NCBI GenBank assembly: GCA_035715525.1
Contig: DASTLA010000183.1
Coordinates: 1-15,376 of the forward strand
Length of the DNA: 15,376 nucleotides
From: JAHBWI01 sp035715525
Lineage (GTDB): Bacteria > Nitrospirota > Nitrospiria > Nitrospirales > Nitrospiraceae
Direction: 5' to 3'
In this document: positions 1-6,267 of the stretch, piece by piece
How positions within the stretch are numbered: the first letter of the stretch is position 1
How the letters are laid out: every line of letters starts with the position of its first letter
Made by a program: the position numbers and the translations under genes
The notes under the pieces: model-generated
What the model was told of the DNA's origin: nothing
The model's input: the letters and a program-made list of their open reading frames with translations, nothing else
The model's database searches: none

Positions 1-695
1 ATTACTTCGGGTGCACCCTCTGACATCGATTTCTTCAGCAGAAGCAGACCGAACTGACGCACTGATCGGCTGCCGGCCCGACGTTCATTGAAGAGAAATC
101 GAGCCAGGTGTTCCTGGGCCGGAGGAAGAAGGATGGAGTAGTGCCGGCCGGCGAGCTCTTCCGGAGCATAACTCAATAAGGCGGTCACGCTGGGGCTGAT
201 GTAGACGAGTCGTCCGCTCTGGTCCAGTTCATAGAAGACGTCGCTGAGGGTTTCGAGCAGCCGGAGGTGGCGTTGATACGTTTGATCCAATTTTGTACGG
301 AGGTCGCGCTTTTCAATCGCCTCTTGAACGTAGAACAACAATTCCGTGAGAAATGCCGGAGAATTTTTGAACAGCAAGAAGTCGATACCGCTCTGCAAAG
401 CTCGAACAGCAGTGTCGGAATCGCTGTGATCGGTTTGTAGAATGACCGCGGCATCTGGGGCATTCCGGCGGAGACGAGTCAGGATGTCAACGCCACTGTC
501 CGGAGTCAGATCCTGATCTACTAGGATGATGTGCCATCCGGCTTCGAGACTGGCTGCAACGGCATCATCCGAGGAATAGACCGCTTCGATTCGACAATTG
601 GGAAAGAATCCTCGCAGGCTGGACGAGACCAGCTTGATTTCCTCGGCATGTTCATTGACGAGGAGAAAATGAAGGCCGGATTCGGACGACGCCAT
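1..695 (-). CDS. Response regulator with receiver and PAS domains (3' end outside window)
   Basis: I translated this frame directly; it stays open from ATG at 695 to the left edge, giving 231 residues so far. Residues 8-125 form a CheY-like receiver: beta-1 'FLLVNEH' (10-16), phospho-acceptor Asp60 in 'ILVDQD', Thr88 in 'ILQTD' and the conserved Lys110 in 'LLFKN'. The acidic pocket after beta-1 is Asn14-Glu15 rather than two acidic residues, a mild deviation. A short coiled-coil-like linker (about 124-145) leads to a PAS domain (about 146 onwards, 'DVFYELDQSGRLVYISPSV'). The output domain lies beyond the window and could be a kinase, GGDEF or HTH domain. No strong Shine-Dalgarno precedes the ATG, and no better start is visible upstream. 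The gene follows a 355-base gap containing operator-like repeats, so it probably has its own promoter. It is a signalling protein of the cytoplasm; the stimulus is unknown. Confidence 0.85.
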   Translation of the reverse strand, partial: MASSESGLHFLLVNEHAEEIKLVSSSLRGFFPNCRIEAVYSSDDAVAASLEAGWHIILVDQDLTPDSGVDILTRLRRNAPDAAVILQTDHSDSDTAVRALQSGIDFLLFKNSPAFLTELLFYVQEAIEKRDLRTKLDQTYQRHLRLLETLSDVFYELDQSGRLVYISPSVTALLSYAPEELAGRHYSILLPPAQEHLARFLFNERRAGSRSVRQFGLLLLKKSMSEGAPEV

Positions 696-1050
696 CGATG
701 TCAGCCGAGGTGCATTGATGCCGATTCTAAGCGGCCGGAGTCGGACAGGGTGAAAACCAGCTTGCGATCGACCCCATACCCTGAACGCAGGCCAGAAGCA
801 TGCGTGTCTCAATACCATACACGTTGCAAGAAATCCCAGGCCTGCGGCCTAAGGGGGAACTCCTACTTCCGTAGGGGGTGTAGATGTCGAATGGCAGGAA
901 GTCCGAATGAAATATCTAAGTCGTTGAAAATACGAACCGGCACAGTGATATGGAAACCGATCGTCCCCGGAGAAAGCGAAAGCTCATCCGATCGGCGAGA
1001 AGTTGAACCTTGCCTTTAAAGCCTCACGGAAGGAACAACGCATTTTTGGT
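696..1050. other. Intergenic region with operator-like repeats, no gene seen
   Basis: This 355-base stretch lies between the end of the secreted PHM-like gene and the start of the response regulator, both on the minus strand. It is therefore upstream sequence of the regulator. A plus-strand open frame covers much of it, but its low-complexity arginine-rich translation resembles no family and has no ribosome binding site that I can see. The only clear structure is the repeat cluster at 848-878, listed separately. I found no intrinsic terminator with a U-tract after the upstream gene. Confidence 0.6.
848..878 (-). promoter_or_regulatory. Operator-like direct and inverted repeats upstream of response regulator
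   Basis: Two ten-base direct repeats, CCTAAGGGGG (848-857) and CCGTAGGGGG (869-878), start exactly 21 bases apart, i.e. two helical turns. Between and overlapping them lies a perfect inverted repeat CCTAC-TTCC-GTAGG (862-875). A second dyad AGGCC-TGC-GGCCT occupies 838-850. The arrangement looks like a binding site for a dimeric or tandem-binding regulator; TAC...GTA cores are typical of LuxR/NarL-family regulators. The binding protein and the promoter itself are inferred: I found no convincing -35/-10 pair, which would fit an activator-dependent promoter. Confidence 0.35.
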
Positions 1051-2055
1051 CTATTGGCTTATCGCGGCCGTGCTGGTGCTCTGCGCACAGGAACCCGGGG
1101 TCATGTACAGCAAGTAGTTCCCCATCCCATGTTGAATGTTGGGATTTTGTAAAGGGTGGTGGTGGACCATGACCATTTCGTATTCGTCCTTCGTCGAGAC
1201 CTGGAATCCCTTGGCATCTTTGTAGACCTGGTGCGGACTGAAATCCCGGAATGTCCCGACTGCATCCACATCGGGGACGGTGCGGAGCAAGGTTTCTTTG
1301 GTGGTCTTGTTTTCCAAGGCAATGAGCAGGAGTTCGTCGTGACCATGGGGATAGGCGAACTTTACGCATCCGTCCATGTTGAACTTCAACGGCGCGGAAT
1401 GAATGGTGACGCCGGGCTTGATTTCGATGCCCTCGTCGGTTTGGTCGGAGCCCCGTTGGCCGAATTTGCTGTAGCAGACGATATTGACTCCCACTTGATA
1501 CACATCCATTTCCTGAACTTTCTGATTCTTAGGAGCCACGTACATCGTGAATCGTGCCATGACATCCTTGGTCGGAGGCGCTTTATGGTAAAAGGCCACG
1601 ATCGACATCAAGTTTTGGCCTTTGCCGAGTTTCACTCCGTATCCCTCTGGAAAACGCGCTTCCGTCATTTCGAGGCCCGCTCCTGCAAAGAATAAGGGTT
1701 CGCCGTCACATGACACGCTCGGCTTGTCATTATTCAGCATGAGGATGTGGTGAAGATAGTTCTTCGGGAGAGGTTGCCCGTCTTTGGTGAAGACTTCCGA
1801 CTTGTACCCAATCATATACTTGTCTTCGGGAAGCTGAAATACTTTTTTCGGCATGCTCGCCGCAAGATCGCCGTCATGAGAGGTGGGGAGGTCTATTGGG
1901 CCGAAGGTAAGAACGACGGTCTGGTCGTCAATGGAGATTTTTGTTTCACCATGGCTCGGCATCGTGGGAATGGCGTGGTGATCGTGCCCGCTGTCTGCGT
2001 GAACAACGCCCGCCATCCCGAGCAACATGCAGATCGTCATCAGTACACGGTTCAT
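1051..2055 (-). CDS. Secreted PHM-like putative copper protein
   Basis: 334 residues starting at ATG 2055, which is preceded by a strong AAGGAGG seven bases upstream in its mRNA. Residues 1-20 are a signal peptide ending 'VVHA', followed by a His-rich mature N-terminus (HDHH, 24-27). I recognise no family with certainty, but the His/Met layout resembles the two-domain copper monooxygenase fold of peptidylglycine alpha-hydroxylating monooxygenase: His102-His103 in 'NYLHHILML', His157 in 'VAFYHKAP', His237-x-His239 in 'YPHGHDE' and Met311 in 'HGMGNYLLYM'. An extra HHH lies at 298-300. Cys116, Cys194, Cys230 and Cys323 could form disulfides, as expected in the periplasm. A SURNod19-type domain is an alternative assignment. 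The gene lies 80 bases after the NTF2-like gene on the same strand and may be cotranscribed with it. Export is well supported; copper binding and oxidase activity are inference. Confidence 0.8.
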   Translation of the reverse strand: MNRVLMTICMLLGMAGVVHADSGHDHHAIPTMPSHGETKISIDDQTVVLTFGPIDLPTSHDGDLAASMPKKVFQLPEDKYMIGYKSEVFTKDGQPLPKNYLHHILMLNNDKPSVSCDGEPLFFAGAGLEMTEARFPEGYGVKLGKGQNLMSIVAFYHKAPPTKDVMARFTMYVAPKNQKVQEMDVYQVGVNIVCYSKFGQRGSDQTDEGIEIKPGVTIHSAPLKFNMDGCVKFAYPHGHDELLLIALENKTTKETLLRTVPDVDAVGTFRDFSPHQVYKDAKGFQVSTKDEYEMVMVHHHPLQNPNIQHGMGNYLLYMTPGSCAQSTSTAAISQ

Positions 2056-2135
2056 AGCCCCTCCTTCTTATACCAGTCAGACCGGCCACCCGTGCATGAG
2101 GCATGCGCCTTCGGGTACTCTGCTGTATGGGTTGC

Positions 2136-3050
2136 TTATGGGATCGACGACGGCGGCGCTGTCAGCCGTTTCCAAGCCACGCTGCCACCATGTTGCCGCG
2201 GCGGGATATTGTTTCGGCTTCCGACACGAAGATACCACCAGATGCCTTTTGCCTGCGTGCCATCTTCCGATAGCACGATCTCGAAACCGCCTTCCCTATC
2301 GTTTCCGGTTTGCTTCCATGTGCCTTGCCACCGACGGTCTTTGAAGCTGGTCGTCGTGAAGTGGCCACCTTGCCACGTATAAGGGCCATTGCCCTGGCGA
2401 TCGAGCGTGGCGCGGTAGGATTTGTTTTCCTCGATTTCGGTGACCTCCCATTCGCCGCTCAAATCGTATGACTCGCCAGTGGTCGAAGGGTTGTCCGAGG
2501 TGCGATGCAGCAACGGGCCAGACCCCGTGCGGGTTCCTACAATGCCGTCTTGATGATGTCGAGCCGATTCGTGCCAGGAAACCAGAATCCATCGACCGTC
2601 GCGACGTTCCAATACGCCAGTTTCCCGTAGCGGCATGGCAATACGCTGGGTGCTCCCGCGCTCCGTCACGTACCGGATGTATTCGAGTTCCATCGCGAAC
2701 CATGCGACGTCGCCGCGAACCCACATACGAAGATCGGTGATCGGAATTTCGAGTTTCGTAACGGATTCGAATTCCGATCGCATTTCGTCGGCCAGCGCAT
2801 CCCAACCGAGGTACTTGCGCCCATCGAGAGTGTAACCGATCGCATCCGGGTCGTGCGCCATGTATTTGGACAGCGTCGCTAGATCTCTGTCTGCGTTGGC
2901 CCGTACCAATTCGCGCAGGGTCGACTCAGGGTCCTGAGGTTCACCGGCCCGAACCGGAACGCTGACCAGCAGATTGAGCAATGCGATGGCAAGAAACCAA
3001 GCCGTGAAAAGCGTGTGCCTGTCAGGTTTCCAGGGAGCGTGTGCGGTCAT
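2136..3050 (-). CDS. Exported NTF2/SnoaL-like protein with C-terminal beta-rich domain
   Basis: 304 residues from ATG 3050; an in-frame TTG at 3071 would add seven residues, and neither start has a strong ribosome binding site. Residues about 14-35 form a signal peptide ending 'VPVRA'. Residues about 42-165 read as an NTF2/SnoaL (DUF4440-like) domain: a helix 'STLRELVRANADRDLATLSKYMA', a 'WDALADEM' helix, then strands ending 'GRWILVSWHES'. After a linker, residues 195-296 form a Trp- and Gly-rich beta domain ('LSGEWEVTEI', 'GPYTWQGGHF', 'WQGTWKQTGN') that suggests a small lipocalin-like barrel, family not recognised. NTF2-like domains serve as ligand-binding or enzymatic pockets, so no reaction can be assigned. 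It starts 55 bases after the PP2C phosphatase stop and is probably in the same transcript. Its location is expected to be periplasmic, so a direct partnership with the cytoplasmic phosphatase is not implied. Confidence 0.8.
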   Translation of the reverse strand: MTAHAPWKPDRHTLFTAWFLAIALLNLLVSVPVRAGEPQDPESTLRELVRANADRDLATLSKYMAHDPDAIGYTLDGRKYLGWDALADEMRSEFESVTKLEIPITDLRMWVRGDVAWFAMELEYIRYVTERGSTQRIAMPLRETGVLERRDGRWILVSWHESARHHQDGIVGTRTGSGPLLHRTSDNPSTTGESYDLSGEWEVTEIEENKSYRATLDRQGNGPYTWQGGHFTTTSFKDRRWQGTWKQTGNDREGGFEIVLSEDGTQAKGIWWYLRVGSRNNIPPRQHGGSVAWKRLTAPPSSIP

Positions 3051-3105
3051 ACCAAGGAAGATTGAATTCAATTCGTCAAAGGCTACCTTCTGGTTCGGCG
3101 CCTTG

Positions 3106-3873
3106 TCAATGGCTATTTCCCTCCGGCAAACGGAAGTTACTGCATACCACTACCGTGATGTTGTCGATACCGCCACGTTCAAGCGCCGCGTCGATCAGTT
3201 TGTGAGGCATCCGGTCCGGATGATGCCGATGGCGCAGTATCAGATCAAGAATTTGGGGGTCCGTCAGCATTTTGGTCAGGCCATCCGAGCAGAGGAGGAC
3301 GACATCGCCATCAAGCAACGGCTGGGAGAACAAATCCACATCGATCGCCGATCCCAACCCCATCGCACGGGTCAACACGTGCCGTTCCGGATGGACGGCG
3401 GCCTGCGCTACGGTAAGGTGACCTTGCCTGACGTAGTCATCGACCAGCGTATGGTCGCGCGTGAGTTGGGCAATGCACTCTCCCCGGACAAGATAGGCTC
3501 GACTGTCGCCGACATTTGCAACGCGGAGTTCGGGTGGAGGACCTTGGGAGATGTGGGCGATCACCAACGTCGTGCCCATTCCTGCATATTCCGGGTGTGT
3601 CGCCGTGTAATGACGAATGGCTTCGTGGGCTTGCTGCACGATTCCGGTGAGCCGCTCAGAGAGGTTCGCGCGGGAATCGCAAACCTGAAGCGTGGGACCG
3701 GCGTGGACGAGCGCATCAATCACCAGTCGGCTCGCAATGTCTCCACCCGGATGGCCTCCCATGCCGTCGGCGACTGCCCAGAGCCTGGATCGATTGTCGA
3801 CGAGCAGGGCGTCCTGATTGGTCGGACGGGATCGTCCGCGGTCGGTCTGGCCGTATGCTGTCCATTCGATCAT
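3106..3873 (-). CDS. PP2C-family protein serine/threonine phosphatase
   Basis: 255 residues, the usual length of bacterial PrpC/Stp1-type phosphatases, which remove phosphate from Ser/Thr of proteins using two metal ions. All signature motifs are visible: 'DRGRSRPTNQD' (11-21), 'ADGMGGHPGG' (35-44) with metal ligand Asp36, 'MGTTL' (99-103), 'NVGDSRAYL' (120-128), 'LTRDHT' (137-142), 'LTRAMG' (167-172), 'LCSDGL' (194-199) with Asp197, and 'GGIDNITVVV' (234-243) with Asp237. There is no signal peptide or membrane segment, so it acts in the cytoplasm. The ATG at 3873 follows an AGGGGA sequence. Such phosphatases usually pair with a Hanks-type kinase, but none lies in this window. The gene heads the minus-strand block and faces the divergent region 3874-4206, which must hold its promoter. 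Confidence 0.95.
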   Translation of the reverse strand: MIEWTAYGQTDRGRSRPTNQDALLVDNRSRLWAVADGMGGHPGGDIASRLVIDALVHAGPTLQVCDSRANLSERLTGIVQQAHEAIRHYTATHPEYAGMGTTLVIAHISQGPPPELRVANVGDSRAYLVRGECIAQLTRDHTLVDDYVRQGHLTVAQAAVHPERHVLTRAMGLGSAIDVDLFSQPLLDGDVVLLCSDGLTKMLTDPQILDLILRHRHHPDRMPHKLIDAALERGGIDNITVVVCSNFRLPEGNSH

Positions 3874-4020
3874 CGTTGTCCCCTGGACGGCCCCAGCATC
3901 ACGTCTGCTCTACAAATAGCCAACGGATCTTTCATCAAGTGCGGCATGATCACGGGACGACGTCGCAAGCGCCGCACGTGACGGCGAGCCTCGGGGCGTA
4001 CGCTTCCTTGCGAAAGCCGC

Positions 4021-4045
4021 GCATGGTTTGTGGAGAAACCGATGC
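4021..4045 (+). other. Potential stem-loop in divergent intergenic region
   Basis: GCAT (4021-4024) and GGTTT (4025-4029) can pair with AAACC (4036-4040) and ATGC (4042-4045) around a six-base loop, leaving only G4041 bulged. That is nine pairs. No T-run follows on either strand, so an intrinsic terminator is unlikely. It could be a leader structure or chance. Confidence 0.3.
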
Positions 4046-4107
4046 CGAGATGATGAATGAACATGGATGTCTGCATGTCGGACCAGGAAAAAGTGTGGCG
4101 GATTGTA

Positions 4108-4123
4108 GCCTTGATTTCAAGGC
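4108..4123 (+). promoter_or_regulatory. 16-base palindrome, operator candidate
   Basis: GCCTTGA (4108-4114) and TCAAGGC (4117-4123) are perfect inverted repeats separated by TT. No T-tract follows in either direction, arguing against a terminator. It overlaps the -35 of the only reasonable plus-strand promoter candidate here (TTGATT at 4111, TAGAGT at 4134), which is the classic position for a repressor site. The regulator is unknown. Confidence 0.4.
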
Positions 4124-4139
4124 ATAAACAAGTTAGAGT
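4111..4139 (+). promoter_or_regulatory. Weak sigma70-like promoter candidate for the plus-strand block
   Basis: TTGATT (4111-4116) and TAGAGT (4134-4139) are separated by 17 bases; each matches the sigma70 consensus at four of six positions. It sits 67 bases before the chosen start of the cyclophilin-like gene. Support comes only from sequence resemblance and position. Confidence 0.3.
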
Positions 4140-4206
4140 CCGCTCCAGTCGCGGATTTTCGCGCACGGTCTCGATGAGGGAGACCAACGGAGAACCAGCA
4201 GGGACG

Positions 4207-4614
4207 ATGACGAAAAACGGTAGCGCAAAGCGCATTCGAATCCGCGTCGGCGGCATCCAGCTTGAAGCGGAACTCAAGGGTAACCGTACGGCGGACGAAG
4301 TCTACCGGGCGTTGCCGGCGGAGGGACCGTTGAACGTCTGGGGAGAGGAATTTTACTTCAAAGTGCCGGGGGTCAAGGATCATCGAGAGACGGCCACGAC
4401 TCAGGTGAAGGTCGGCGACGTAGCGTTTTGGGGAGCGGGCCAGGTACTGGCGATTTTTTTCGGCCGAACCCCGATGAGCACGGGAATGGATCCCGTACCG
4501 GCCGATCGGGTGAACGTGATAGGGCGGGTTGTCGGCGATGCATCGGTCTTACGGCAGGTGATGACCGCCACCAGCATACGAGTCGAACCCCTCGATCCTG
4601 GGCCGGCCTCGTAA
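4207..4614 (+). CDS. Cyclophilin-like fold protein (TM1367-type)
   Basis: 135 residues from ATG 4207; an in-frame ATG at 4174 would add 11 residues of unconvincing sequence. The chosen start places the first strand 'AKRIRIRVGGIQLEAEL' at the N-terminus. The pattern 'NRTADEVYRALPAEGPLNVWGEEFYFKVP', 'VGDVAFWGAGQVLAIFFGRTPMS' and a closing 'NVIGRVV' is typical of the small cyclophilin-like beta-barrel family (Pfam Cyclophil_like, represented by TM1367). These proteins share the cyclophilin fold but usually lack its prolyl isomerase active-site residues, and their role is unknown. No signal peptide is present. It begins the long plus-strand series, 45 bases before the first DUF507 gene. The family call is fairly firm; function is not assigned. 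Confidence 0.8.
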   Translation: MTKNGSAKRIRIRVGGIQLEAELKGNRTADEVYRALPAEGPLNVWGEEFYFKVPGVKDHRETATTQVKVGDVAFWGAGQVLAIFFGRTPMSTGMDPVPADRVNVIGRVVGDASVLRQVMTATSIRVEPLDPGPAS

Positions 4615-4659
4615 TGATTCCCCTGCGCAGGTGCGGAACAAAAAAGGCCAGGTAATAGC

Positions 4660-4941
4660 ATGAGGTTGGCGAAGGAACGCATTCATCATATGGCAGACTC
4701 GTTAATCGCCCGATTGCAGTCCCTGGAGTTTTTGGAGATTACGGGAGATCGAAGGGCGCTGAAAAGCGCACTGGAACAAGCCATGACGGAAGAATTGTCC
4801 GTTGAAGACCGGCTGAATGCAGAGATTCGCCAAATGATGCAGCAGTATGAACGCCAAATCGAACAGGGGCAGGTCGATTACCAAAAGATGTTCACGATGA
4901 TCAAGCAAAAGCTTGTCCGGGACCGCGGACTCATTCTCTGA
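4660..4941 (+). CDS. DUF507 family protein, first of a tandem pair
   Basis: 93 residues, the usual size for DUF507, from ATG 4660 with AGGT a few bases upstream. The protein is helical and charged: a conserved-looking 'MRLAKERIHHMADSLI' start, an acidic middle 'TEELSVEDRLNAEIRQMM' (about 44-61), and a final 'MFTMIKQKLVRDRGLIL'. The first residues and the closing 'K.KLV...G' pattern are what I associate with DUF507, a family of unknown function found in Nitrospirota, Aquificota and deltaproteobacteria. No membrane segment is present. A second, diverged copy begins 43 bases downstream, and both are likely cotranscribed with the TPR lipoprotein gene. It may act as a homodimer or with its paralogue, but this is only inferred from the tandem arrangement. 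Confidence 0.85.
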   Translation: MRLAKERIHHMADSLIARLQSLEFLEITGDRRALKSALEQAMTEELSVEDRLNAEIRQMMQQYERQIEQGQVDYQKMFTMIKQKLVRDRGLIL

Positions 4942-4984
4942 CATCGTGTGACGGCAGATTTATTTCATTGCTCTATTGGGACGA

Positions 4985-5260
4985 ATGATCAGCGACGACA
5001 AGGCCAGCCACCTCTCCCACCTCATCTTAGGCGCTCTCAAAAAGAGTACTCACTGCCGCCTGAAGGAAGACGAGGGGAAGGTGCTCCGCGAGATTAAGCG
5101 TATCCTGGCGTCCGAGCTTGCTCTGGAAGCGGAAATCGACAAAAAGGTACGGGCAAAATTGGCTTCGTACTCGCGTGGCATTGTAGAAGGCAGCGCGGAA
5201 TGGGAGGTGCTGTACCGCAAGACCGTGGAAGAAGAGCAAAAGAAACGGGCGAAACCGTGA
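4985..5260 (+). CDS. DUF507 family protein, second of a tandem pair
   Basis: 91 residues from ATG 4985, preceded by GGGA; an in-frame TTG at 4976 would add three residues. It shares with the preceding gene the length, the all-helical character and the layout: N-terminal helix 'KASHLSHLILGALKKS', an acidic segment around 'EIKRILASELALEAEIDKKV' where 'LA.EIDKKV' mirrors 'LNAEIRQMM' of the first copy, and a charged C-terminus. Sequence identity between the copies is low, so the duplication is old or the second was acquired separately. The ending is highly basic (KKRAKP). Function is unknown. The gap to the TPR lipoprotein gene is 34 bases, supporting one transcript. Confidence 0.8.
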   Translation: MISDDKASHLSHLILGALKKSTHCRLKEDEGKVLREIKRILASELALEAEIDKKVRAKLASYSRGIVEGSAEWEVLYRKTVEEEQKKRAKP

Positions 5261-5294
5261 AGCGAAATCGATGATTGTTTCAAGAGGTATCACC

Positions 5295-5735
5295 ATGCGC
5301 GTGACGATGTGGTTGATGATAGGGATCATGATTTTCTCGTTTTCGGCCTGTACCAAATCCAAGCCGAAGCCGCTCGTGCCGCTGCAACTTGGCATGGGAG
5401 CGACCGGCCAAGCCATCGCGCTGACGGCTCAGGGAACGGAAGCGTACCAGAGCGCCAAGTTTGCAGAGGCGAAGGATTATTTTGGACAGGCCCTCAAGGC
5501 TGCGCCGGATTCCGGCCAGGCCCACTACAATTACGCCTTGGCATTAAACGCTTTGGGAGAAACGGAAGTCGCTCATCAGCAATTCATCGAAGCGGCCAAT
5601 CTCGCGCCGGGCGACAAGGTTATATGGGATTCACCCGCCTTACGCCCCTTCGGCAACCCGGAAGCCCCCAAAGGGCCGCCGAAGGAACATCCTTACGGAA
5701 CCACAAGACCCACCATCGGAAGCGGGCCGCGATAG
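5295..5735 (+). CDS. TPR-repeat lipoprotein
   Basis: 146 residues from ATG 5295, chosen over an in-frame ATG at 5271 because AAGAGG sits at ideal distance and the protein then begins directly with a lipoprotein signal 'MRVTMWLMIGIMIFSFSAC'. Cys19 follows a lipobox-like FSA. Two tetratricopeptide repeats follow: residues about 42-72 ('GTEAYQSAKFAEAKDYFGQA') and about 74-106 ('AHYNYALALNALGETEVAHQ'). The tail (about 115-146) is rich in Pro and Gly. TPRs bind other proteins, so this is likely a membrane-anchored scaffold facing the periplasm; Ala or Thr around the lipobox leaves inner versus outer membrane open. The partner is unknown. Neighbours are the DUF507 pair upstream and the peroxiredoxin gene 26 bases downstream. 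Confidence 0.85.
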   Translation: MRVTMWLMIGIMIFSFSACTKSKPKPLVPLQLGMGATGQAIALTAQGTEAYQSAKFAEAKDYFGQALKAAPDSGQAHYNYALALNALGETEVAHQQFIEAANLAPGDKVIWDSPALRPFGNPEAPKGPPKEHPYGTTRPTIGSGPR

Positions 5736-5761
5736 GAGCGGGCCGTAGAGGAGCAAGTCGG

Positions 5762-6229
5762 ATGGCCAGCGAACTGCAAGTCGGTGCCAAGGCGCCGGAG
5801 TTTACATTGCCCGATCAAGATGGAAAACCGGTATCCCTTTCGGACCTCAAGGGCAAGCAGGTGGTGCTCTATTTTTATCCCAAGGATGACACGCCCGGCT
5901 GCACCAAGGAGGCTTGTGATTTCCGTGACTCGCAGGCACGGATCAAGAATGCGGGCGCCGTGGTGATCGGAGTGAGCCCGGACGGTGCGGCGTCCCATCA
6001 TAAATTCATCGGCAAGTACAGTCTGCCCTTCGCCCTGCTCACCGATGAAGAACACGCGACTGCGAAGGTCTACGGCGTCTATAAACAGAAGCACATGTAC
6101 GGGAAGAAGTATTGGGGTATCGAGCGGAGCACCTTCGTGATCGATGCCACCGGACGGCTGAAGGCTATTTTTCGCAAGGTCAAAGTGGATGGCCATGCCG
6201 ACGAAGTGTTGGCTGCCCTAGAAACATAG
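5762..6229 (+). CDS. bcp: Thioredoxin-dependent peroxiredoxin, Bcp/PrxQ type
   Basis: 155 residues, the standard length of Bcp/PrxQ, an enzyme that reduces hydrogen peroxide and organic hydroperoxides with electrons from thioredoxin. The frame stays open far upstream, but ATG 5762 has GAGGAG in good position and gives the normal N-terminus 'LQVGAKAPEFTLPDQDG'. The active site 'YPKDDTPGCTKEACDFRD' holds peroxidatic Cys47 and resolving Cys52, five residues apart, the atypical two-Cys arrangement of this subfamily. Later landmarks are 'VIGVSPD', 'HHKFIGKYSLPFALLTDEE' and 'IERSTFVIDATG'. No signal peptide is present, so it acts in the cytoplasm. It follows the TPR lipoprotein gene by 26 bases and probably shares its transcript. 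Confidence 0.96.
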   Translation: MASELQVGAKAPEFTLPDQDGKPVSLSDLKGKQVVLYFYPKDDTPGCTKEACDFRDSQARIKNAGAVVIGVSPDGAASHHKFIGKYSLPFALLTDEEHATAKVYGVYKQKHMYGKKYWGIERSTFVIDATGRLKAIFRKVKVDGHADEVLAALET

Positions 6230-6267
6230 TCCGTCGGTGCTGTGTCGATGCAGAGCTGTAGAGTGCA

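Larger units (their letters stand above)
3874..4206. other. Divergent intergenic region with dyad symmetries
   Basis: This 333-base region separates the minus-strand phosphatase gene from the plus-strand cyclophilin-like gene and should carry promoters for both. It contains several dyads: CGCAAG (3964-3969) with CTTGCG (4007-4012) enclosing CGCCG (3970-3974) with CGGCG (3982-3986) and the palindrome GCGTACGC (3996-4003); a bulged nine-pair hairpin at 4021-4045; and the palindrome at 4108-4123. Open frames across it show no recognisable protein. Whether the inner dyads form a structured leader RNA is not decidable by eye in GC-rich sequence. Confidence 0.5.

Noticed and set aside
185..463. Minus-strand frame of 92 codons
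   Set aside because: It is an out-of-frame reading of the response regulator, which reads as a proper receiver-PAS protein in the neighbouring frame.
824..840. Possible sigma-54 promoter (TGGGATTTCTTGCA on the minus strand)
   Set aside because: The GG and GC elements are separated by 8 rather than 10 bases, which sigma-54 does not tolerate.
531..1019. Plus-strand open frame of 162 codons
   Set aside because: Its first third is antisense to the receiver domain, and the remainder covers the operator-like repeats. It has an Arg/Ser-rich composition and no ribosome binding site.
2094..2106. Small dyad GCATG-AGG-CATGC in the gap before the PHM-like gene
   Set aside because: It has a five-pair stem with no U-tract on the coding strand, too weak to call a terminator.
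1156..2382. Plus-strand open frames at 1156-1695 and 1747-2382
   Set aside because: They are antisense to the secreted PHM-like gene, which has a signal peptide, a strong ribosome binding site and a coherent composition.
2974..3981. Long plus-strand open frame (335 codons) opposite the PP2C gene
   Set aside because: It is antisense to a gene with every PP2C motif intact, and its translation shows no family features. Long antisense frames are common in GC-rich genes.
4622..4631. Ten-base palindrome CCTGCGCAGG after the cyclophilin-like gene
   Set aside because: It has no loop and no T-tract, and such GC palindromes are expected by chance.
5309..5761. Upstream extension of the Bcp reading frame
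   Set aside because: It overlaps the TPR lipoprotein out of frame and shows no sensible protein. Bcp has its own start and ribosome binding site at 5762.
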